From Pomacea canaliculata (Eukaryota > Mollusca > Gastropoda > Architaenioglossa > Ampullariidae), in contig NC_037598.1 of assembly GCF_003073045.1 (NCBI RefSeq), positions 13,306,486 through 13,370,485 of the forward strand: a DNA stretch of 64,000 nt, read 5' to 3'. Numbering within the stretch: the stretch's first letter is position 1; each line of letters opens with the position of its first letter. A program made the translations under genes and the position numbers. Under the pieces are notes generated by a model. It had not been told where the DNA came from and ran no database searches. It saw only the letters and a program-made list of their open reading frames with translations. Positions 57,501-64,000 of this stretch are shown here, piece after piece.

Positions 57501-60500
57501 TATTTGAGCACCAAAATGTCAAGCATATATGGTCGCTGACAAAAGTTAACTATATATATATATGCGTATTGTTTTAACTGTGCGACGTTACCACCGCTCC
57601 CGTTCATGATCTGAAAGGATGGTCAAGTCGGGGCCCATAAATCTGACCTGTGACACGGGACACTGGCCTGAACACGGCAGCTGGTCGAAGATTTTGAGTA
57701 CCTCAATCCATCCGAGATCAAAGTGTGACTGAGGACACCCCACGTGTAGGAAGAGGACACTCAACCTCGGACTAATAGAAACTCATCACTTTCTTCTGGC
57801 TGGCAAGCGAGTCTCCAGAAGAAATATTAGACATAAAATCCATGCATGGGACAATGATAGGAAAGGACATTTTTGACTACGTATGTCAAAGTATCACTGA
57901 CATGAACCTGCCTTGGGACAAACTTGTTGCACTTACAACAGATGGAGCGCTAACGATGTGCGGCCCAAAAAGTGGACTAGTTGCAAGGATGCGGTCACAT
58001 GTCAAAGAAAATTGTAGTTAGGAGTTGATAGAATATCACTGCATAATGCACCAAGAGTCATTGTGTCCTCAACATGGAGCATGTACTGAGCACTGTAACA
58101 CAAACCGTCAACTTCATCAGAGCCAAAGGGTTCAATCCCCGCCTGTTCAGTCCTTTGTGCAGCAAATATTCCAGTGGGCGGCAGCGTATCACACAGACGT
58201 GCAGTGGCTAAGTCGGGAAAAGTTCTCACTCGAGTTTTCAGCTAATTTGGAAATCTGTCAGTTCATGGACACAAAGGAAAAAAACTTCACAGTGTTGGAG
58301 GATGAAAAGTGGAAATGTGAGTTGGCATTTCTGTGTGACATAACTACTTATCTCAACGCCTTGAACCTGCAGCTCCAGGGACGGTGCCACTTGATAACGG
58401 ACATGAAGTGAAGTTGGTCTTATGGGAAGCAAAACTGAACCGATGCAACTTGTTTCACTTTCCTTGCTGCAAAACAGTGATGGACGAAGTTTAAACGCCG
58501 TTTCAGTGACTTTGAGGTGCAGAAGAACAATTTCCAACTACTTTACAACCCATTTGCCATCAACGTGGACACTGCACCTATGCATTTGCAGATGGAGCTC
58601 ATAGAACTGCAGTGTAATGAGTGACTGAAGGCAAAGTACTAGTCAATATGGCGCTCACGCATGTGGGGCGACGGGACCGTTGTGCTCACGTATTTCATCT
58701 ATTTAGTGTGTCAGTTTTTCAGTCTCACTATTCATTTTATGCATGGTGGTGGATGTGACTATTTCTATAATGTTCAAGTTCATGAATCCAGGAATTGTGG
58801 TGTTAATCAGCGTTTGTCTCTGGATTTCTACTGTACTTGCGTCAGGACAACAACATCAAGATGGCGGGCCGCTACATCTACATGAGAGAGTTCCTACTCT
58901 CCTTCTTTTCGACCCTCCCTCATGAACTGATTTCAACTGAGAGATGTAAGAGAAAGAGAGGTAGGAGAGAAGGTACACTGCGTAGACTGCGGAAATATGG
59001 ACTGAATAACAAGCAGCTAATGCCACCGTTACCGTCTGTGTTACTTGCCAATATGCAGTCCCTGCGCAACAAGGTGGACGAGTTGGAGGCGCTGATCTTG
59101 TGTATGAAAGAGCATCACGAGACCTGCCTGTTTGCTTGCACCGAAACGTGGCTAAAGGATAACGATGGTGATGAGCTGTTTATTTCTGGATTCGGTCTTC
59201 CATATCGCTGTGACCGCTCCGCAACGGTCACCGGTAAATCAGTTGGAGGCGGTGTTTGTTTGTATGTTAACGAAAGATACTGTAAAACTGTTGTAGTGCG
59301 TGAAACAATCTGCACCGCGGATATCGAACTGTTGTCAGACTCCCTTCGCCCTTTCTATCTCCCCAGGGAATTTCCACAACTGTTCTTCACAGTAGTGAAT
59401 ATTCACCCTAGAGCGAATGCTACGTCTGCCAGGAGGGTCATTGCTGATGTGACACACAGACTCCATTCCTTGTCACCAGATGCACCGAAATTTATTCTGG
59501 GTGACTTGAACAACTGTGATCTAACGAAGATTCTCAAAACCTACAACCAGTATGTGACATGCCCAACAACCCAGAATAACACCAAACTGGACTTATGTTA
59601 TGGCACAATCCCTGCAGCACACAAAGCCAAGCCTCTGCCATCTTTTGGGGCTTCTTACCATCATAGTGTGTTTCTGGCTCCAGTGTACAAGCCTGTGTGT
59701 CAACGTATGAAGCCTGTGGTTAAGTCAGTGAAGCGTTGGACGGATGAGAGTATCGAATGTTTACGAAGTTGTTTTGATTGTACGCTGTGGGATGTTTTTT
59801 TTATAACTCATGTGATTGCCTAGATGAACTGACGGATGTCATTTCTTCTTATATCTCCTTTTGTGTTGATTCTGTGATACCCTGTCAAAACATTGTAATA
59901 TTCCCTAACAACAAACCGTGAGTACCAGGAGCCTGAAGAGTGTTCTCAACAGGAAAAAACGTATCTTTTTCACTGGCGATGCATTGGCAAAAAGATCTGT
60001 TCATAAAGAGGTAAGGGAGGCAATCAAAAGAGCAACAAGAGAGTATAAACACAATATAGAGTTGCGTTACTGTGCCGGCGACCTTCGTTATGCCTGGTAG
60101 GGGATTAAGTCTAAGTCTTCTGTTAATCAGAAGGTAGATTGTACTAGAAAATCAGTCAAACTTAATGGCGTGAGTGATCGGGACTTGCCAAATGTTTTGA
60201 ACAACTTTTATGCACGTGTTGAGAATCATGATTTTTCTGATAAAGTTAGGGAACTCAGACAGTCACTTGTCCCTAATGATAACAGTAATTTCTCAAGTCG
60301 ATGTGAAAAAGCTGCTTAAGCGGGTTAGGATTAACAAGGCGCAAGGGCCAGATGGAATCTGTGGGCGGGTCTTGCATTGGTGTGCTGTTCAACTGAGTGG
60401 AGTGTTTCAACACCTCTTTCAACTCTCTCTTGACTCAGGACACATTTCTACACTCTGGAAACTCTCTAATATCATCCCACTCCCCAAAAATGCTAATCCT

Positions 60501-63500
60501 AGTCAACCTAATGATTTTCGGCCAATAGCACTAACCTCCCTCATAATGAAAACCCTTGAGAAGATTGTCAAAAATCTTATCTTAACATCTGTAGAGAGTA
60601 AATGGACCCATTGCAATTTGCTTATAGGAAGGGTGGGGGTGTTGATGATGCCAAGTTGTTTAGTTTGAACACGCTTTATAAACATCTGGAAAAGCCCAAG
60701 ACACATGCCAGACTACTTTTCGCAGATTTTAGTTCTGCATTCAACACAGTGCAGCCATACCTTCTAGCTCTGCGATTGATATCTGATTTTGATCTACCAC
60801 ACCAACTGGTCAGGTGGATTGTGGATTTTTTGACATGCAGACAGCAGAGGGTGTATGTTAATAGTAATTAGTCTGACACAAGCACCGGGTCCCCACAAGG
60901 TTGTTGTCTATCACCCTTGTTGTTTATTTTGTATACCGACAGCTGCAGAAGTATGGAGGAATAGCTACCTCATTAAGTTTTCTGATGATACTGCACTGTT
61001 GACTCTTTTACAAGAACATAAGATAGATCATGGTAATGCCTTAACTGACTTTGTAAAGTGGTGCGATGAGAACTTTCTTGAGTTAAATGTAGACAAAACA
61101 AAGGAATAGAATATGGATTTTAGGAGATTTAAAAATGATTTTGTTGCTCCCAGTGTGATACATAGCAAACCCGTTGAAACTGTCACCTCTTTCAGGTACC
61201 TGGGAACTGTTTTTGATTGCCAGCTGAAATGGACTCTAAACACTGAAAACATTGTCAAACCTGGCCAGCAAAGAATGTACCTTTTGCTGAAGTTAAATAG
61301 CTTCTCCGTTAGCAGAGCAATTTTAGGTCGTTTTTACCAATCTTTTATTGAGAGTCTTTTATCCTTCTCATTTGTATGCTGGTTTCATAATCTATCTGTC
61401 CATGACAGGAACAGTTTGAATAACATTGTCCACATCTGTTCCAAGATAACTGGTATTAAACAGAGGGACTTGACTTCCTTCTGTAATCAACAACTAATTA
61501 TGAAAGCTTCCCGCATTCTGTCCATACCTGAGCATGTGCTAGCGGGAGAATTTGTTTTATTAAGCTCCGGTAAACACTATGCCATGCCAGTATGCAAAAC
61601 CAATAGGCATCTGACATTTTTTGTGCCATCCGCAGTTCAGCTACTCAATCACAGATGAACTATCAGTGGTGTGTGTGTGTGATGGGTAGGTGTGCATGTG
61701 TGTGGTTGTGTGTGTGTGTTTTTTTTGTTTGTTTGTTTGTTTGTTTTGTTTTTCCCATATACATATATTTTGGAAACAGGGCACAGCTCCCATCTAAACT
61801 GCCCGTTGGGATTATTAAATTCGGTTGTTATTGTTATTTTTGTTATTAAAGTACGACTGTGTGGGGCCTGCACAGTTCACTCATTCCCTCCCACAAACGA
61901 TGCCCCAGCTTCGTCTACACGCGGCTCGAATCTTGAGCATGTTTGGCAGTACATATCTGTGTGAGCAACTTTTCTCTATGATGAAGATCAACAAAACATC
62001 ACACAGGAGTCGTCTTACTGACGCACACTTGCAGTCCAATCTGAGAATCTCTACAACACAGAAATTTACCCCATTCATAAATGAACTTGTTGCCAAGAAA
62101 AGATGTCAAACGTCCACTTCTGACAAAGTAAATTAAGTACAAAAACTGCTAAGCCTTGGTTTGTTATTACTTTAACTTTGTTTTTAATGTATGATTTTGT
62201 TTAAATCAAATTAATAACAAAAAGTTTAATTTTCTAATGTTAGTTATCGGACTTAAATAATAACGTTCGGCCTGCAACCTTGTGTATGATGTGAGATTTG
62301 GCCCCCTGTGTGATTGAGTTTGACACCCCTGTAATAAAGAGTGTAAAGTCGGACTAGTCAACTACGACCGAAGTAGAATTTGATACAAAACATCGTTAAT
62401 AATCCCTCCCAATAATTACCACTTATCTGCATGTTAATACAGCAGATCACGTAGTCACTTAGCGCAGCGCCGAAAGTAGTAAATAGTTTTAATCTCGGAA
62501 CCTGTAATATCAATCAGTTCACAAGACTAGGTAAAAACACAAATCCACTGATATACTATTTACAAAATACCTAAAATTGTACTGGTGCTTGTAGAGGTAA
62601 CTCTTTTTATTTATTTTAGTAAACTTAATTAACATAAACAGTGTTCTTTCTAAATGTTGACGTAGTTTGAAGCAGTGACTGCCTTAGAAGGCATAGGATG
62701 AAAATGTTTACGTCTTTTGTTTTAAAAATCTATTTAATTACAAACTTTTATTGAGCACACGGCTTAGGCTGCTCTGCCTAATACTTGATTTTCGAAAGAA
62801 ATGAAATATTTTAGCACCGTGTCTGATGTCCTGCTGGCTGAATAAGTGCATTCTTGTTTGTTTGCTGGAATAAAAAGTCACGTCGGAATTTAACAAGTAC
62901 ATGAAAAAGATCAAAAGGAACAATAAAATTGTTTGTAAAAATAATTATGACCTAATCAAAGAGCACCTTAAGTTTGTCAGAAACTGAATACAAAACATTT
63001 CTGATGTCTTAAGATTTCCTTAGATGCAAATCCTACCATCATCCATCAATCAATCCTCCATCATCAATCATCATCATCATCATTAATTATTATTCTGTCA
63101 GCCCTCTATCTGGTCTTGCTAATACAGCTTTAATTAGGACAAAATAGTTTTGAGTTTATTGGTTAACACAGAACACCACTTACTAATGTCATGAGAAGGT
63201 TCAAGCAATATGAAAACAGTAATGACGATTAACGGAGAGCATTATTTTAAATGAAATATTTTAAATTTTTACTTTATACGTATTAATAAACACTCTACCT
63301 ATTTTCACTTGTTCGCCTTTGGCGGTTCCAAGAATCACTGAGTCGTTAAAATGACATGAGACGTCTTCTTTCCCCATAAGATGATACATTACTTCTCTTG
63401 CACACTTTGTCTTTCTTTCTTTGACTTCATTTGCGAGGCTATTGATTATATATATGTATATATCTATTCTTTTAAATTTAACTGCTTCTGTTAGCGCTTT

Positions 63501-63737
63501 CAGAAGAACAAAAATGCAATTTTGAAAGCACTCACTTCAGTCTTTGTAGTTTTCTCTCAGTACGTGCTGTCTCATAATATTTGGCCTTACATGTTTCGTG
63601 AACAGTTTGCAATCCTGGAAAGTGGGGAGATGACTGCCTGAATGACTGTGGAGAGGGATGTAAGGACGGAGTGTGCAACAAGACTAATGGGCATTGTACT
63701 TGTACATCAACAGAACTGGTGCCGCCACTGTGTAGAG
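39474..63737 (+). CDS. Gene 3: fucolectin-EGF receptor family member (5' part; continues beyond window)
   Basis: Exons 39474-39579 (signal peptide), 52343-52555 and 52918-53115 (FTP domain) and 63606-63737 (EGF module) are all joined in phase 1 and open. Start MIAGHVWWWIAALSV resembles the gene 2 start. The lectin halves show NVALNRPCNQSS, ALNGRHG, CIHTQ and VNLGPNIY, then LDGENF and ICEVYVYG. The EGF exon has eight cysteines. Introns of 12.8 and 10.5 kb hold most of the transposons in the window, yet the exons are clean, which argues for a working gene. Whether it ends in a membrane anchor cannot be seen. Confidence 0.8.
39880..40430 (-). mobile_element. LINE 3' fragment, same family as 21.5 kb
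   Basis: Minus strand reads NAITNKIQTFVNRCLHHIFN, SPEKISNTD and HTLRKPADNLARQALGW, the C-terminal region seen in the 21.5-kb copy, with frameshifts. Confidence 0.7.
40440..41780 (-). mobile_element. Degenerate Jockey/CR1-like LINE (endonuclease and RT start)
   Basis: Minus strand frames show NFNAINPLWN (endonuclease core), LLNNGQPNMF, WNLYHSL, EELEQALSNK, FSPGPD and APSSHRPIALTS, in that order. Many stops and shifts. A second LINE type, joined to the 39.9-kb fragment. Confidence 0.6.
41781..42474. other. Unassigned stretch in gene 3 intron 1
   Basis: AT-rich DNA of 0.7 kb between LINE fragments; nothing recognised. Confidence 0.4.
42475..44180 (+). mobile_element. Degenerate LINE with RT domain (RTE-like)
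   Basis: Plus strand frames read EILEDIRCLKKAKASRPEGV, TYPESWSKAVIFPLHK, GGRLYTLFLDFLKAFDSID and KVGSRMSDYFDC, the first RT blocks. The catalytic YADD block is not seen. A solo LTR splits it at 42715-43078. Confidence 0.6.
42711..43082. mobile_element. Solo LTR, 364 bp, inside the LINE
   Basis: Sequence 42715-43078 starts TGTACAGGGCC and ends TTGGCTACA, with 4-bp duplications CAAG on both sides. It contains GGTATATAATGG (TATA box) near 42875, which suggests plus orientation. Taking out the LTR and one CAAG rejoins the RT frame exactly. Confidence 0.8.
44181..44634. other. Unassigned stretch
   Basis: About 450 bases between two LINEs. It may be the decayed 3' part of the 42.5-kb LINE; no motif supports that. 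Confidence 0.35.
44635..47640 (-). mobile_element. Nearly full-length, broken LINE with APE endonuclease and RT
   Basis: Reading the minus strand, 47326-46703 is an open endonuclease frame (LLGLCETRWNGNG, ILMGDINAKSGND, QIDHMTI). A linker (46664-46140) follows, then RT pieces (KSLDSGKSAVPDGIPAEALK, EGFRQSKSCTDQ, YITFVDFKKA) and the C-terminal FTYLGNIVSKD. The 3' UTR matches the 21.5-kb copy. The YADD-containing region is deleted and several frameshifts occur. Confidence 0.75.
47755..49334 (-). mobile_element. Gypsy-like LTR retrotransposon remnant (gag-protease-RT start)
   Basis: On the minus strand, 49334-48828 resembles an LTR-element gag (MPKKILDVLFEANGDYAKDA, FYNQQRRDEPIDEYV). Next is a decayed CCHC knuckle (LCEQNGHREAD), then a retropepsin-like LVDTG at about 48365. 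At 47830-47755, DHVKDLLDQKVIVESHRAY looks like the start of Gypsy RT. Frameshifts separate the parts. No LTRs found. Confidence 0.5.
49335..49958. other. Unassigned stretch
   Basis: About 620 AT-rich bases between the Gypsy remnant and the MULE. Nothing recognised. Confidence 0.4.
49959..51763 (-). mobile_element. MULE (Mutator-like) DNA transposon, 1787 bp
   Basis: Element 49968-51754 is bordered by the exact 9-bp duplication GTTTACAAA, typical of Mutator-type insertion. Its ends are inverted: GGTTCCCAGTCACTTAATCC at the left; the right end reversed is GGTGTCCGGTCACTTAATCC. Next to each end lie tandem units of 16-17 bases built on ACACTTCATCCCCG and its complement (left to about 50090, right from about 51580). 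A decayed transposase lies between. Confidence 0.9.
50361..51240 (-). pseudogene. MULE transposase, frameshifted
   Basis: Minus strand shows WFADGTFKVVPSLFYQLYTI (first catalytic Asp region), then VTDFEKAAMTAFREK (second Asp) after a small frameshift near 50950, then CYCHLSQAVLRKVSELG. The C-terminal frame 50783-50361 has RTNNSVEGWHHALQSLF and an FEHTYIRG segment, hallmarks of MULE transposases. The frameshift and the lack of a start make it non-autonomous. Confidence 0.75.
51905..51960 (-). mobile_element. LINE 3' UTR scrap
   Basis: Minus strand GGCCTATGCTCCACTAGGGG and an AAG tail match the end of the 21.5-kb LINE. Confidence 0.5.
52343..52555 (+). CDS. Gene 3 FTP domain, first half
   Basis: 213-nt phase 1-1 exon after GCGTTACAG, donor GTAAGA. 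NVALNRPCNQSSDFDP, MALNGRHG and CIHTQ align with gene 2 exon 7078. SFSVNLG replaces FWSVDLG. Confidence 0.85.
52918..53115 (+). CDS. Gene 3 FTP domain, second half
   Basis: 198-nt phase 1-1 exon after TTTTACAG, donor GTAAGT. GNMHVYLDGENF and LNICEVYVYG align with gene 2 exon 9079. Confidence 0.85.
53116..54580. other. Gene 3 intron 3, first part
   Basis: 1.4 kb with no recognised transposon end. A short open frame from 53692 (MASTTKKRSGG) is not bounded by splice sites. Confidence 0.4.
54581..55450 (-). mobile_element. L2/CR1-like LINE 3' region
   Basis: Minus strand around 55235-55140 reads RDYCNSLPAGCPEYLVDKLQ and KVQNSAARL, a hallmark C-terminal block of L2/CR1 polyproteins. Frame continues with breaks to about 54600. 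Confidence 0.65.
55451..56515. other. Unassigned stretch in gene 3 intron 3
   Basis: About 1 kb of AT-rich DNA; nothing recognised. Confidence 0.4.
56516..57540 (+). repeat. Three spaced copies of a 140-bp repeat
   Basis: Copies at about 56516-56668, 57164-57300 and 57395-57535 share TAAAATCTAGA, ACTAGAAGTTACTGTTT, CTGTTGTATCTTA and GTCAAGCATATATGG. The last two are most alike. The unit contains no open frame and is of unknown origin. Confidence 0.7.
57790..58632 (+). pseudogene. hAT transposase, 5' part
   Basis: Open but interrupted frames read WDKLVALTTDGA, YHCIMHQESLC, FQWAAAYHTDVQWLSREK, CELAFLCDITTYLNALNLQL and MELIELQC. These are blocks of the GTF2IRD2/ZBED-like branch of hAT transposases. 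The N-terminal BED finger and left element end are absent. Its 3' part continues at 61855 after a LINE insertion. Confidence 0.75.
58633..61854 (+). mobile_element. Rex1/CR1-like LINE, 3.2 kb, inserted in the hAT transposase
   Basis: LINE 58640-61847 is flanked by AAAGTAC (58633-58639, 61848-61854). An endonuclease frame (58837-59823) has ANMQSLRNKVDEL, CTETWL, GGGVCLYV and LGDLNN, but the usual SDH reads SYHH. RT blocks follow in three frames: NKAQGPDGICGRV, NDFRPIALTS, LLFADFSSAFNTVQ, GSPQGCCLSP, FSDDTALL and TSFRYLGTVF. It ends with a HICSKITG-type C-terminus and an ATT-rich tail. Frameshifts at 59.8-61.1 kb inactivate it. Confidence 0.85.
61855..62138 (+). pseudogene. hAT transposase, 3' part
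   Basis: Reads MPQLRLHAARILSMFGSTYL, CEQLFSMMKINK and RLTDAHLQSNLRI, the hAT dimerisation region, and ends at a stop near 62136. It joins in frame to the 5' part at the LINE target site. Confidence 0.8.
62316..62331. mobile_element. Right inverted end of the hAT element
   Basis: GAGTTTGACACCCCTG, complement of CAGGGGTGTCAAACTC, a well-known hAT terminus. No left end was found. Confidence 0.75.
62332..63605. other. Gene 3 intron 3, last part
   Basis: 1.3 kb of AT-rich DNA with a short ATC-rich patch near 63040-63085. No exon or transposon recognised. Confidence 0.45.
63606..63737 (+). CDS. Gene 3 first EGF-like exon
   Basis: 132-nt phase 1-1 exon after GTGAACAG, donor GTAAAT. It encodes CNPGKWGDDCLNDCGEGCKD, then VCNKTNGHCTC and PPLCRG, with eight cysteines. 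More EGF exons are expected beyond the window. Confidence 0.85.
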
Positions 63738-64000
63738 GTAAATATGAATGTTTTTAAAAGAAATTTGGCTGCCAGTGCATGGTTGAGCTGATAACACACA
63801 TACGCACCTTACCCCGCTCATCCTTCACACACACACTCATAGACACACACTCAAGCACACACTTGTTTCGTTTGAACTGACCCCTGCCGGATTGTATTTT
63901 TGATTCAACTATGCAAATTTACTGTAGAGTACGCACCTCGTTTCTTCTGTACTCCGGTGAAAGTACAATGTTTTATACTTCCCTACAGTTTAATAAATAT

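Noticed and set aside
59115..59315. Minus-strand frame within the Rex1-like LINE
   Set aside because: Antisense shadow of the endonuclease frame.

Overview
The window looks like nuclear DNA of an animal, most probably a mollusc and perhaps a gastropod. Coding sequence is split into small exons with GT/AG borders, nearly all in phase 1-1. Introns are AT-rich and full of non-LTR retrotransposons, hAT, MULE and pogo DNA transposons, solo LTRs, a tRNA-derived SINE and trinucleotide microsatellites. The species assignment is inference from gene families and repeat content; nothing bacterial is present.

Two gene families fill the window. The first is a same-strand (+) tandem set built from a signal peptide exon, a two-exon fucolectin-type (FTP / F5-8C-like) lectin domain and arrays of 8-cysteine EGF-like exons. 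Gene 1 (<1-3404) is the 3' end of a membrane receptor: EGF exons, one transmembrane helix, and a 77-residue cytoplasmic tail with three tyrosine motifs, two of them spaced as an ITAM. That layout recalls the Draper/CED-1/MEGF10 engulfment receptors. Gene 2 (5195-16498) has signal peptide, lectin domain and 17 EGF-type exons, but stops inside the exon that in gene 1 precedes the membrane exon, so it should be secreted; two of its EGF exons carry the same one-base deletion. Gene 3 (39474->63737) begins the same way and runs off the window with introns of 12.8 and 10.5 kb swollen by transposons. An orphan signal-peptide-like exon behind a good TATA/Inr pair lies at 17.6-17.9 kb.

The second family (18.1-34.7 kb) encodes small secreted single-PLAT-domain proteins of about 155 residues: copy A (-, 23154-18801), copy B (+, 23164-26359, lacking its first exon and most of its second, hence a pseudogene) and copy C (+, 29778-34012). 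A and B meet head to head at a breakpoint about 9 bases upstream of the ATG of A. Comparing the three copies gives empty sites that date several insertions: SINE, solo LTR, hAT MITEs and a LINE end.

From 34.7 to 39.4 kb there are only exon-like relics (a conserved unknown fragment, a broken VWA-like exon) and a CTCF-like motif. From 39.9 to 62.3 kb the introns of gene 3 hold a transposon graveyard: several LINEs on both strands, a Gypsy gag-pro-RT remnant, a 1.79-kb MULE with repeat-filled termini and a perfect 9-bp target duplication, a solo LTR inside a LINE, and a hAT transposase split by a 3.2-kb Rex1/CR1-like LINE.
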